Shown: positions 1 to 7,835, numbered from the stretch's first letter. The stretch is DNA of 64,000 bases from Bhargavaea cecembensis (GCF_001619585.1 NZ_LQNT01000009.1:310001-374000); one strand, 5' to 3'. Program-made: numbers and translations. Notes: a model not told the origin generated them from the letters alone.

Positions 1-177
1 TCGGACATACTGGAGTTTCTCAAGTTTTCTGGCCGTCTCATCCGCATCTTCAAGATTGCAGTACAGTACGGCATACTTCATCCGCTTGGAAATATATTGG
101 ACATGCCCATATTTCCTGAGCGCCTTCACCTGTTTCAGATGGTGAAGGTGGACGACGATTCCGCGCCGCTCAATCAT
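1..177 (-). CDS. ylbG: YlbG family protein (DUF2129), partial, C-terminus off the window
   Basis: Read on the minus strand, this is the N-terminal ~59 residues of a small protein starting MIERRGIVVHLHHLK and continuing through KYGHVQYISKRMKYAVLY, the pattern of the YlbG/DUF2129 family (about 90 residues, function unknown). The window edge truncates it. Two ATGs are possible (177 and 183). The AGTAGGG box directly abuts the upstream ATG, so the one at 177 has better spacing. It lies next to ylbF as in Bacillus subtilis, but here a phosphodiesterase gene on the other strand separates them. Identification rests on motif memory and synteny. Confidence 0.75.
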   Translation of the reverse strand, partial: MIERRGIVVHLHHLKQVKALRKYGHVQYISKRMKYAVLYCNLEDADETARKLEKLQYVR

Positions 178-307
178 GATCATCCCTACTTTCTTACCAT
201 ACAGAATACCATAAGCCGGAAAAACACGGCAACCGGACAGAGAATGACACGGAAACCGGTTTCTTTTATACTTAAACTAGTTTTCTCGGATACAGGGAGG
301 GGTCTGC

Positions 308-1246
308 ATGACAAAGAAGAAAAAAGTCGCCCTGACGGTTGCAGCGGCCGGAGCCGCCGCCTGGGCCGGTTCGAAAATCTTATCGAAGCCCGAGGGCCGG
401 ACATCCGTCCCTGCCCTGGATTACGATGTCCCGATCATCCTGGCCCACAGAGGCGGAGCAGGACTTGCACCGGAAAATACGATGGCCGCTTTTGAGCGGG
501 CCGCCGGACTTGGCGTTCACGGATTTGAAATCGATGTTCACCTTACCAAGGACGAGGAAGTGATTGTCTTCCATGATGAGACGCTCGGGCGGACAACCGA
601 CCTGGACGGCCGTCCGGGCGACTATACGCTGGCCGAGCTTGAGGAAGCGGATTTCGGATACCATCATGCAGGCGCAGACGGTTCCTACCCGTTCAGGGGA
701 AAAGCCGGCGGAGCCGTTCCGCTCCGGAGACTTCTCGAAGACTTCCCCCATATGCTGGTCAATATTGACATGAAAGATGCGCCGGATACATACGAAGGCG
801 GCCTGCTGCCTTCAAAGCTCTGGCGGGTTATTGAGGAAGCGGATGCACGGCATAGGGTGGTCGTCACCAGCTTTCATGACAGCCAGATTGACAGGTTCAA
901 CCTGTATGCCAGAAATCAGATTGCCCTCGGTGCCGGAGAACAGGAAGTCAGGAGGGCATATCTCGCCTTTGCCAGCGGTTTTGGCCACCTATACCAGCCG
1001 AACGCCGATGTGTTCCAGATTCCGGTCCGGTCCGGCATGTTCCCGCTCGATCTTCCGCCGTTCATCCGTTTTCTCGGGCGGCTCAATATTCCGGTCCATT
1101 ACTGGACGATCAATGACCGTCCCACCATGGAGCGGCTGATTGCGGCCGGCGCAAAGGGAATCATTACGGACAGGCCGGATCTTGCCGCAGGACTGGCAGG
1201 CGGACCGGAGGAAGAACCCGAAGACTCACAGGACGGCTTGGAGTAA
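308..1246 (+). CDS. Glycerophosphodiester phosphodiesterase (GDPD family), membrane-anchored
   Basis: This enzyme is expected to hydrolyse glycerophosphodiesters to glycerol-3-phosphate and an alcohol. The GDPD signature is clear: LAHRGGAGLAPENTMAAF carries the catalytic His and the PENT loop, followed by the metal-binding GFEIDVHLT and VFHDETLGRTTD, and the C-terminal HYWTIND and GAKGIITDRPD. Residues 1-24 are Lys-rich and then Ala-rich hydrophobic (KKKKVALTVAAAGAAAWAG), so the protein is probably anchored in or exported through the membrane. The start follows a GGAGGGG box. A hairpin with a T-run follows directly. It is monocistronic and points opposite to the ylb genes. The exact substrate (phospholipid head group or teichoic acid) cannot be told. 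Confidence 0.9.
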   Translation: MTKKKKVALTVAAAGAAAWAGSKILSKPEGRTSVPALDYDVPIILAHRGGAGLAPENTMAAFERAAGLGVHGFEIDVHLTKDEEVIVFHDETLGRTTDLDGRPGDYTLAELEEADFGYHHAGADGSYPFRGKAGGAVPLRRLLEDFPHMLVNIDMKDAPDTYEGGLLPSKLWRVIEEADARHRVVVTSFHDSQIDRFNLYARNQIALGAGEQEVRRAYLAFASGFGHLYQPNADVFQIPVRSGMFPLDLPPFIRFLGRLNIPVHYWTINDRPTMERLIAAGAKGIITDRPDLAAGLAGGPEEEPEDSQDGLE

Positions 1247-1270
1247 ACCCTGGATCATCATATTCCTGAA

Positions 1271-1304
1271 AAAAAGGAGATGCCGAGGGCTCTCCTTTTT
1301 TTTT
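1271..1304 (+). terminator. Rho-independent terminator after the GDPD gene
   Basis: Ten-base-pair stem AAAAAGGAGA / TCTCCTTTTT with a 10-nt loop, followed by a T-run, 25 nt after the stop codon. Confidence 0.85.
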
Positions 1305-1354
1305 ATTTGCTAGTAAAAAATTAGTTCCAAACAGTTGCTTTAGAATAAAGTGCT

Positions 1355-1422
1355 GTTGATTACCGTTAGCGGAGGCTTTCCCGCGGGAAAGCGAGGAGTC
1401 CCCGCTCTTCACTCCAATCAAC
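1355..1422 (-). repeat. Internally deleted copy of a Bacillales structured repeat
   Basis: Terminal inverted repeat GTTGATT (1355-1361) / AATCAAC (1416-1422). Read on the minus strand it begins TTGATTGGAGTGAAGAGCGG and passes through GACTCC and CGCGGGAAAGC, which match the ends of a roughly 150-200 bp dispersed element common in Bacillaceae and Planococcaceae genomes. The centre is missing. Longer copies of the same kind are at 21190-21383 and 21618-21777. Together with the flanking terminators this accounts for most of the gene-free stretch 1247-1572. Confidence 0.55.
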
Positions 1423-1487
1423 CATTCAAGAGACATTGTATGGATTGAAGCGAGGGCCCGCAGGAAATCCGGAGGATTTTCAAGAAA

Positions 1488-1533
1488 AGAAAAAACTGCA
1501 GACAAAGGAGCCACACACTCACTTTGTCTGCAG
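1488..1533 (-). terminator. Terminator downstream of ylbF
   Basis: Perfect 12-bp stem CTGCAGACAAAG (1496-1507) / CTTTGTCTGCAG (1522-1533) with a 14-nt loop. On the minus strand it is followed by TTTTTTCTTTTC. A second hairpin, AAAGGAGA / TCTCCTTT (about 1538-1563), lies between it and the ylbF stop and carries a T-run in the plus direction. The same 12-bp stem is used at 21120-21156. Confidence 0.8.
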
Positions 1534-1572
1534 TATGAAAGGAGACGCCGCCGGCATCTCCTTTTTCTGTAT

Positions 1573-2028
1573 TCAAGCACTGCAGGAACAGCCGCCGCCC
1601 GTGCCGCAGCTTCCGCCGCATGCTGAGCCGGTCTCGAAGAACGGGTTGCTTACCGGGACCTTGACGGATTCTGAAACAGTCTTTCCGATCAGCAGGCTCA
1701 CTTCGTCCAGAAGGTCCTGGAGATCGTTCTCAGCCATTTTGAGGGCGGCCACTTTGTCATTCAGGTCAAGTTCCCGCTTTTTCGTACGGACTTCCCTCAT
1801 GACGGTACTGTAGTCGGGATGATAGCGGCCGAACCGCTGAACCTCCTCGTACTGTTCCTTCAGTCTTGCAAAATCAGCGATCTCCCGCACAAGGCCGGGA
1901 TCGGAATAAACTCTATGATGGGCAAGCCGGTAAGCCTCCGCCGTTTCGGAGGAGACGATCATCCGGCTGAGCAGTTCGGATTCCTCGATGACTCGCAGCC
2001 ATTCGTCGGTCATCATCATGGGCATCAC
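1573..2028 (-). CDS. ylbF: YlbF/YmcA family regulator RicF, Cys-rich C-terminus
   Basis: 151 residues, largely helical, of the YlbF/YmcA family. In Bacillus subtilis YlbF (RicF) forms the RicA-RicF-RicT complex, which stimulates RNase Y-dependent mRNA processing and affects sporulation, competence and biofilm formation. The body (SSETAEAYRLAHHRVYSDP, ADFARLKEQYEEVQRFG) fits the family. The tail CGGSCGTGGGCSC supplies four cysteines that could ligate an iron-sulfur cluster, as reported for the Ric complex. The start ATG overlaps the stop of the upstream Mur ligase gene (ATGA, 4 bp), so translation is probably coupled. A GGGAGTGG box precedes it. Confidence 0.9.
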   Translation of the reverse strand: MMPMMMTDEWLRVIEESELLSRMIVSSETAEAYRLAHHRVYSDPGLVREIADFARLKEQYEEVQRFGRYHPDYSTVMREVRTKKRELDLNDKVAALKMAENDLQDLLDEVSLLIGKTVSESVKVPVSNPFFETGSACGGSCGTGGGCSCSA

Positions 2029-3557
2029 TCCATTCCACTCCCATCATACCAGAATCTGTCGGTTGTTTGTACTCTGTCATCTCCGCCTGATGCGCCATCT
2101 TCTGCCTCCCGTTCGCCAAGAAAACGGAGAGCTGTCCGGAAATCCGAGAATGGCCGGGAGGAGGACCCGGAAATTTGGATCTCTTCATGGCCCTTTCCGG
2201 CGATGAGCACGATATCCCCGGGTTCCGCCTCATAGATGGCTCCGCGGATCGCATGCTCCCTGTCTGTCTCGGCGCGGACGATGGCTGCCGTATTCTTAAG
2301 TCCTTCCATGATATCAGAGATGATCCTTGCCGGTTCCTCGCTTCTCGGGTTATCTGAGGTCACCCAGACGGAACCGGAATACTCTCCGGCGACCCTTCCC
2401 ATCTGAGGCCGCTTTTCCCCATCCCGGTCTCCGCCGCATCCAAACACCAGTATTAGCCTGCCCTTGCATACAGAGGACAGTGCACCGAGAACTGCCTCGA
2501 GGGCATCAGGGGTGTGTGCGTAATCGACAAACACTCTGATGCCCGCCCCTTCGGCTTCCTGCATCCTGCCCTCCGGCAGGGAGAGGCAGGATGCATGTTT
2601 GCATAAATCGGCCAGTCCGAACCCGGCGGCCATCAGAGACGCAAAGGCGGCAGCTGCATTTAGCCGGTTATGGCGGCCCTCCACCGGAGCACGGATGACC
2701 GAGTGCGACTCACCGGCTGAAATCACCCAACCCCCATTCCGGTCATCAACTATTCTGAGGTGTGAATCCCCTCCTGACCGCTCGCCGAAGGTCATCACCG
2801 GCAGCCGGTCTGCGGTAATGCTGCGGACCGCAGGATCTTCAGCATTCAAAACGATCTGACCGGCAAGCCCTGCCAGCCTGCCCTTTGCCCGGAGGTAGGA
2901 TTCTTCGCCGCCGTGTTCGGCATGATGATCAGTTCCGATATTAAGGAAGACTCCGTAATCGATGCTGCAGTGGTCCAGACGTCTGCCCGATAACCCCAGG
3001 GAAGACGCTTCCATCGCGACATGTGTGACCCCTTCGTCCGCACAATACCTGAGAACCCGGTGGAGATGGGCAGGCGGCAGGGTCGTCATCGGCGGGATCT
3101 GAAGCGGAGTTTTTCTTCCATCAATCCACACGCCAAGGGTCCCGATGACGGCAGCCCGTATTCCCCCTGCCTTCAGCAGCTGGCCGATAAACCGCGTGGT
3201 GGTGGTCTTTCCGTTCGTCCCTGTAACTGCAAACACAGTCAGTTCCCTGGACGGATGGCGGTAGAATGCCGAGCATGCATACGCCAAAAAATCAGCGGCA
3301 TCCGGCACTGAAATCACCGACACGCCCTGAGGAAGCGCTGGAGGATTGGAGATGTCGGAGACCACCGCAACGGCGCCATTCCGGAGAGCTTCATGGATGT
3401 GATCCAGTCCGCTGACTGAACGCCCTTTTCTTGCAACGAACACCGAACCGGGAATGACCTCGGCCGAATGATCCGTTACGCCGCTGACAAGTGCCCGGAT
3501 GTTCCCGCCCTTCGCCGTGCACGGCCAGTTTTTCAGCAGCTCGCATAATTCGATCAT
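2025..3557 (-). CDS. UDP-N-acetylmuramoyl-tripeptide synthetase (MurE-type Mur ligase)
   Basis: An ATP-dependent ligase that adds the third residue of the peptidoglycan stem peptide. It shows the Mur ligase order: a MurE-type N-terminal domain, the P-loop VTGTNGKTTTTRFI, the central NIGTDHHAEHGGEESYLRAK with the carbamylated-Lys region, DYAHTPDALEAVL, and the C-terminal domain with GCGGDRDGEKRP, SDNPRSEEP and AGKGHE. The DNPR motif is the one associated with meso-diaminopimelate-adding enzymes. I chose the ATG at 3557 because AAGGGG lies 6-7 nt upstream; an in-frame ATG at 3578 lacks a ribosome binding site. The resulting 510 residues match MurE length. It lies outside any division/cell-wall cluster and is coupled to ylbF. 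Confidence 0.88.
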   Translation of the reverse strand: MIELCELLKNWPCTAKGGNIRALVSGVTDHSAEVIPGSVFVARKGRSVSGLDHIHEALRNGAVAVVSDISNPPALPQGVSVISVPDAADFLAYACSAFYRHPSRELTVFAVTGTNGKTTTTRFIGQLLKAGGIRAAVIGTLGVWIDGRKTPLQIPPMTTLPPAHLHRVLRYCADEGVTHVAMEASSLGLSGRRLDHCSIDYGVFLNIGTDHHAEHGGEESYLRAKGRLAGLAGQIVLNAEDPAVRSITADRLPVMTFGERSGGDSHLRIVDDRNGGWVISAGESHSVIRAPVEGRHNRLNAAAAFASLMAAGFGLADLCKHASCLSLPEGRMQEAEGAGIRVFVDYAHTPDALEAVLGALSSVCKGRLILVFGCGGDRDGEKRPQMGRVAGEYSGSVWVTSDNPRSEEPARIISDIMEGLKNTAAIVRAETDREHAIRGAIYEAEPGDIVLIAGKGHEEIQISGSSSRPFSDFRTALRFLGEREAEDGASGGDDRVQTTDRFWYDGSGME

Positions 3558-3600
3558 GCCTGACCCCTTCCCGAACATTTTTGTTCAGAGCGAATACATT

Positions 3601-3675
3601 ATGTTGGAGTACCCTCCATCGTATGTAGGACGGTGGTTGAATGACACGAAGAAAGATGGTGGCGTAGTTCGATGA
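3601..3675 (+). CDS. Possible 24-residue leader ORF coupled to the aspartokinase-domain gene
   Basis: An ATG ORF beginning MLEYPPSYVGRWLND whose TGA stop overlaps the next gene's start as ATGA. Such an overlap would allow coupled translation of a downstream gene whose own ribosome binding site (GGTGG, 9 nt away) is weak. I see no good ribosome binding site for the ORF itself, and the divergent murE promoter must share this region, so it may be chance. Confidence 0.25.
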   Translation: MLEYPPSYVGRWLNDTKKDGGVVR

Positions 3676-4400
3676 TCATCCAGAAATTCGGAGGGGTCGC
3701 CATGAGGGACAGCAGCTCGAGAAAAGCATGCATCCGTCATATCAGAAGGGCGATCAGTGAACACGGCAAGGTCGTAATCGTCGTATCTGCCATGGGAAGG
3801 GCAGGAGACCCCTACTCGACGGACAGCCTGCTGTCCATCAGCGATTCGCTCGGCATCTCGCCGCATGCCCAGGATGTCGCGGCCGGTTGCGGGGAGCTGC
3901 TGGCCTCTGCGATCATGTCTGCAGAGCTTGAAATGGAAGGAATCGAAAATGAGCTGATCTACGGGAGCCGTTCGGGAATCCTGACCGAAGGTCCGTTTGG
4001 CAGCGCAGATCTCAAAATGGAACTGGAGCCATTCTTCCGCATCTGGGGAGACCGTAATGTCGCCGTCGTACCCGGTTTCCAGGGGACAGGACGCGACGGG
4101 CGGATCCGGACGACAGGCCGCGGCGGCAGCGACCTGACGGCAGTGGTCATGGGCGATATGCTTGGTGCCGAAATCGTTGAATTCTTCAAAGACGTTCCCG
4201 GGGTGATGGAAGCGGACCCTTCCCTTAAGCCGGATGCGAAACTGTTTGAATCACTCACTTATGCGGAACTGCTTCCCCTTCTCGAGACCGAGCGTCCCGT
4301 TATACAAAAAAAAGCGGCACTGTATGCCGCGATGACATCTGTGCCGCTTCATATCCGCAGTTTCTCCGAAGAATGTCCCGGAACCTTCGTTACCGGATGA
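3672..4400 (+). CDS. Stand-alone aspartokinase-like amino acid kinase domain
   Basis: 242 residues covering only the amino-acid-kinase fold of aspartate kinase. Motifs in order are IIQKFGGVAMRD, VVIVVSAMGRAGDPYSTD, AAGCGELLASAIM, GSRSGILTEGPFG, VVPGFQGTGRDGRIRTTGRG, GSDLTAVVMG and FFKDVPGVMEADP. Typical aspartokinases are 400-460 residues with C-terminal ACT domains that bind Lys or Thr. These are absent, so feedback control by those domains is not expected. It could supply aspartyl-phosphate for lysine/diaminopimelate synthesis or act on another substrate. It diverges from a MurE-type ligase gene and converges with ylbC. The family is clear, the substrate is not. Confidence 0.75.
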   Translation: MIIQKFGGVAMRDSSSRKACIRHIRRAISEHGKVVIVVSAMGRAGDPYSTDSLLSISDSLGISPHAQDVAAGCGELLASAIMSAELEMEGIENELIYGSRSGILTEGPFGSADLKMELEPFFRIWGDRNVAVVPGFQGTGRDGRIRTTGRGGSDLTAVVMGDMLGAEIVEFFKDVPGVMEADPSLKPDAKLFESLTYAELLPLLETERPVIQKKAALYAAMTSVPLHIRSFSEECPGTFVTG

Positions 4401-4409
4401 CCGGCCGCC

Positions 4410-5471
4410 TCACTCGGATGAGCCGGCTGGTTCTTTCCGGCTTAGAAACAGATGCGAATACACTTTATTGGATACACCGGTTGCCTGCCGGTTGTATTTT
4501 CGATCAAAAATCAGCTCACGGTGTTCCGGAGAATTGATCCAGCCGTGGACAGTCGCCGCGGGATCCACGTAATCCGCCGCGATATTCTCTCCTGCCTCGC
4601 TGTAGGTAATGCCTGCCAGTTTCAGCTGATCTGACAGCGGACCGATGCCTTCCTTGGAACGGCTTCCCCTGGCAGCATCGGCTGCCCGGTCGCGGGCAAT
4701 TCCGGCCACGCTTTCATCCGGTTCCAACGGCATCAGTTCATGCCGTTGCCGGAAAACATTTGTCAGCTCCATCACCTGCTGCTCGGCTGCCCGGTCCGCT
4801 GCGATCTGTACTGCCGATGACAGTGGCTCCGTTGCGATCAGATGCCCCTCGTACGTCATTTCATATGGCTGGTGCAGGACAAGCACCCGAGGAGAAAGAA
4901 ACCGTACCGCCATGACCTCTCCCTCTTCCCGGTCGGCGTAGACCTGAGCATATACACCGTCATAAGCCACAAGAAGCCGCTCTTCCAGATCATCGCCGTT
5001 CAGGGAGAACAGGTAGCGATTGGTCCCGATTTCGACACTGACCTCGGGCTCGACGATGGTATACCGATAAATTTCCTCCATCGGCTCACCGATGCTGAAC
5101 GGGCTTACATCAAGATCCAAGCCGGCAGCATAAATCTGATTGACCGTCCCGTTCTGTACACCGGCCATCATATATGTATCCGCGGTTTGGCTATACACCC
5201 ACCATTCGTAGCCGTAGATGGAAGGTTCGATCCGCTCCGGCCTGCCGAATTCATCGGTAAGCTTTTCTGTCGTTTCACCGACAAAAACGGAAAGGCCGCT
5301 TTCCGGCCGGCTGACCGTTTCCCTCCCCGGCAGGGGCGCCCCCTCCCCCGGCATGGCCGTATTCGGCACCGGCGAAATGAGCGGATCATTCTCTTTTGTG
5401 CCCTGCGTCGTGAAGAGGATCACCGCCGTGATGGCGACAAGGACCGCAATTAGCCTGAGTGCAAATTTCAA
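4410..5471 (-). CDS. ylbC: YlbC-like secreted CAP-domain protein
   Basis: 353 residues. An N-terminal hydrophobic segment (ALRLIAVLVAITAVILF) acts as a signal or anchor. It is followed by a CAP-associated N-terminal domain (about 60-200, including EKLTDEFGRPERIEPS and YEWWVYS) and a C-terminal CAP/SCP-like domain (about 230-345, NVFRQRHELMPLEPDESV, AGENIAADY, VHGWINSPEHRELIF). The architecture is that of B. subtilis YlbC, function unknown, presumably outside the membrane. The start is a TTG, with GGAG 8 nt upstream. A likely promoter on the minus strand is TTGTGT-18-TATAAT around 5505-5535. Its position between ctaG and ylbF matches B. subtilis. Confidence 0.85.
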   Translation of the reverse strand: MKFALRLIAVLVAITAVILFTTQGTKENDPLISPVPNTAMPGEGAPLPGRETVSRPESGLSVFVGETTEKLTDEFGRPERIEPSIYGYEWWVYSQTADTYMMAGVQNGTVNQIYAAGLDLDVSPFSIGEPMEEIYRYTIVEPEVSVEIGTNRYLFSLNGDDLEERLLVAYDGVYAQVYADREEGEVMAVRFLSPRVLVLHQPYEMTYEGHLIATEPLSSAVQIAADRAAEQQVMELTNVFRQRHELMPLEPDESVAGIARDRAADAARGSRSKEGIGPLSDQLKLAGITYSEAGENIAADYVDPAATVHGWINSPEHRELIFDRKYNRQATGVSNKVYSHLFLSRKEPAGSSE

Positions 5472-5622
5472 TCAAAAAACTCCTCGATCTCTGTTTATTG
5501 GGACCATTATAACAGTGCGGAGACTTTGGACACAATCTTGTCATTGCAACTGTTTTCCCGTTGTTCTATCATAGATGGGGTATGATATGCAGACAGACCG
5601 CACCAAAGGAGGCGTACTGAAT

Positions 5623-5988
5623 ATGTACTTTGAAAACACCGGCATCGAAGGCGTTGCCGCCGATCTTCAATTACTCGATGACATTATGAACAAGCATGGC
5701 CTCATTCGCGCCGAGCAGTGGGACTACGAACGGGTAAGCTATGACAAAAAGATTGTCATCAAGGAAGGTACTTACTATCTCCGCGTTTTCGGATATACGA
5801 CAGACGGCGACGTCGGAGCACGGGATGCGGTTATCCATCTGAAAAAGCCTGTAATCGGCAAGCACTACTATCCGCATGGAGTCGAATACGGCGAAGATGA
5901 ACACTTCCCTGACTACCTTCTCGAAAACTGCACTCAGACTCTTCTTGCAGTGAAAGAAGATCTGAAACCGTACGAACTGCAGGCCTGA
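5623..5988 (+). CDS. YugN-like family protein
   Basis: 121 residues starting MYFENTGIEGVAADLQLLDD. Small acidic-basic alternating protein of the YugN-like family (function unknown), with the run WDYERVSYDKKIVIKEGTYYLRV and a conserved HYYPHGVEYGE. I placed the start at 5623 because AAAGGAGG lies 10 nt upstream; the longer reading frame from 5575 has no such site. A plausible promoter is TTGCAA (5544-5549), 17 nt, TATCAT (5567-5572). It is monocistronic with its own terminator. Confidence 0.75.
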   Translation: MYFENTGIEGVAADLQLLDDIMNKHGLIRAEQWDYERVSYDKKIVIKEGTYYLRVFGYTTDGDVGARDAVIHLKKPVIGKHYYPHGVEYGEDEHFPDYLLENCTQTLLAVKEDLKPYELQA

Positions 5989-5994
5989 TGGCAT

Positions 5995-6022
5995 GCCCCG
6001 CTTTTTTGAGCGGGGCTTTTTT
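5995..6022 (+). terminator. Terminator after the yugN-like gene
   Basis: GCCCCGC / GCGGGGC stem with an 8-nt loop, followed by six T. Confidence 0.9.
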
Positions 6023-6118
6023 GATTGTATGCTGTAAAAACCTGAACTTTCGCTTCTATTCAAATATCTTTTTGTTGGCTATAATAAACGTAACAACAAT
6101 CTGGGAGAGACTCCACTC

Positions 6119-7177
6119 ATGGGAAAATGGCTAAACCGCCGCAACTTCACAATATTCTTCCTCGTCATCATCACCATTCTGATCGCTTTCTTTATCCTGC
6201 CGATCTCACTGCCTCTCATCTTCGCCCTATTAACGGCCATTCTTCTCGAGCCGCTTGTCAGGATGACGATGACCCGGTTCAAATGGAAAAGAAAAATGAC
6301 CGTCATCTCGGTGTACATCTTCTTCCTGCTTCTGCTGGCGCTCCTGATTTACTTTACAGTGACCCAGCTTGTCGGCCGTCTGATCAATTTCACGAAGTCT
6401 GCACCGGATACATTCAATGCCATTGCCGGTGCATGGATCGATATGCAAGACAAACTGTTCAACTATACGGAAGGCATGCCGCTTGAGGTCGTGGAATCCA
6501 TCCAGAATGGCATGAACCAGGTGATCGAATCGGCAAGGGATTTCCTCCTGGCCTTTGTCAACTATGATGTGATCACCGGGCTTCTGACCGGAATTCCGAA
6601 CTTCCTGGTCAGCCTGCTGTTCTATGCCATTGCGCTGTTCCTCTTCATGCTCGACCTGCCGGGCCTAAAGAAGAAAGTTTTCAACCACCTGACCGACGGT
6701 ACCAAGAAAAAAGTGATCCTGATGACGGACCGCCTCAACCGGACAGTATTCGGCTTCATTAAGGCGCAGTTTCTTGTCAGTCTGATTATCCTTGCCGCCG
6801 CTTTCGTCGGCTTGCTGCTCATCAAGCCCGAATATGCCATATTGATGTCAATCATCATCTGGATCATCGACCTGATTCCGATTCTAGGGTCCATCATTAT
6901 CCTTGCCCCATGGTCGATTTACCAGTTTGCAGTCGGTGATGTGGCAGAAGCGACAAAGCTTGCTATCCTCGCCGCCATCCTACTCGTCATCCGCCGTACA
7001 GTGGAGCCGAAAGTAATGGGTGAGCAGATTGGTCTCTCCCCTCTTGCCACACTGATCTCCATGTTCATTGGCCTGAAGCTTTTCGGTGTCCTCGGCCTGT
7101 TTATCGGCCCGCTGATCGTCATCCTGTTCACGACAGCAAGGGAAGCGGGCATCATCAAGCTTGATTTCAAAATATGA
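6119..7177 (+). CDS. AI-2E family transporter (PerM/YtvI-like permease)
   Basis: 352 residues with about eight hydrophobic segments: a pair at the N-terminus (FTIFFLVIITILIAFFILP; ISLPLIFALLTAILL), one after the first cytoplasmic loop (VISVYIFFLLLLALLIYF), then a long soluble stretch (about 95-150) and the C-terminal block with PILGSIIILAPWSIYQ and LKLFGVLGLFIGPLIVIL, typical of the AI-2E/UPF0118 family. Members are proposed exporters or antiporters, and the substrate cannot be assigned from sequence. The ATG follows GGGAGAG, and a TATAAT box lies at about 6080. It is monocistronic with a terminator. Confidence 0.85.
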   Translation: MGKWLNRRNFTIFFLVIITILIAFFILPISLPLIFALLTAILLEPLVRMTMTRFKWKRKMTVISVYIFFLLLLALLIYFTVTQLVGRLINFTKSAPDTFNAIAGAWIDMQDKLFNYTEGMPLEVVESIQNGMNQVIESARDFLLAFVNYDVITGLLTGIPNFLVSLLFYAIALFLFMLDLPGLKKKVFNHLTDGTKKKVILMTDRLNRTVFGFIKAQFLVSLIILAAAFVGLLLIKPEYAILMSIIIWIIDLIPILGSIIILAPWSIYQFAVGDVAEATKLAILAAILLVIRRTVEPKVMGEQIGLSPLATLISMFIGLKLFGVLGLFIGPLIVILFTTAREAGIIKLDFKI

Positions 7178-7202
7178 GTTTTTGTTTGTCATAGAAATTC
7201 CG

Positions 7203-7245
7203 GACTGCAGGCAGTATGGGATCCTTCCCGGCCTGCAGTCTTTTC
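7203..7245 (+). terminator. Terminator after the AI-2E family gene
   Basis: GACTGCAGGC (7203-7212) / GCCTGCAGTC (7231-7240), then TTTTC. Confidence 0.8.
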
Positions 7246-7277
7246 ATATGGAATTAGATTTTCATAGTGATGCCTGT

Positions 7278-7346
7278 AAAAAACAGCAGACCATGCAAAA
7301 TTCCGCATGATCTGCTGTCAGAGACCGCCTCTAAGCGGTCTTTTTT
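7278..7346 (-). terminator. Terminator(s) at the end of the cta operon
   Basis: On the minus strand, CAGCAGATCATGC pairs with GCATGGTCTGCTG (7284-7296 / 7305-7317, one G-U), followed by TTTTTT. A second small hairpin, GACCGC / GCGGTC (7323-7340), overlaps the stop of the last gene and has its T-run in the plus direction. Confidence 0.8.
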
Positions 7347-7806
7347 AATGGCCGAAGATGGCCTTGAGCATCGAAGTCGTCTCTCCGCCTTCGTAGAAGA
7401 CGTACAGAAGAAGGTAAACGGCGACACCTGTGATGGCGGTAAAGAACCAGATGATGCTTGTGACGGGGCCGATCTTGCGGTGCCGCGGAAGAACCTCCTT
7501 AAGCCCGGTGTAGATCGACACAAGTCCGAACACGGCACCTGTAGTCGCCAGAATGATATGGAACACGAGGAAGACCGTGTAGAAGATCTTCAGTTCATCC
7601 GGACCGCCGAATGACGTATTCCCGACAAACACTGTCCTGGATACATAAATAATGAAGAACAGAAGTGCCGAAACACCTGCGGCCAGCATGGTTTTCTTAT
7701 GTGCTTCCACTTTCCGCTTTCTGATGAGTGACCACCCGATGGCGACTAAAATCGCACTCAGGACGATGAAGAATGTGCTGATGGTCGGTAAGATCGGCAG
7801 TGACAT
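7345..7806 (-). CDS. DUF420 membrane protein, CtaM/YozB-like oxidase maturation factor
   Basis: 153 residues with four hydrophobic helices (FFIVLSAILVAIGWSLI; LLFFIIYVSRTVFVG; FYTVFLVFHIILATTGAVFG; IWFFTAITGVAVYLLLYVF) and conserved His residues in the KVEAHKKTM and HIILA segments, the DUF420 pattern. In Staphylococcus aureus the DUF420 protein CtaM is needed for maturation of heme A-containing oxidase, and B. subtilis YozB belongs to the same family. As the last gene of the cta cluster, a role in oxidase assembly is the natural inference. It is separated from ctaG by about 30 nt and probably cotranscribed. Confidence 0.8.
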   Translation of the reverse strand: MSLPILPTISTFFIVLSAILVAIGWSLIRKRKVEAHKKTMLAAGVSALLFFIIYVSRTVFVGNTSFGGPDELKIFYTVFLVFHIILATTGAVFGLVSIYTGLKEVLPRHRKIGPVTSIIWFFTAITGVAVYLLLYVFYEGGETTSMLKAIFGH

Positions 7807-7835
7807 CTGAATGTAATCCCCCTATTGTCGGCGGC

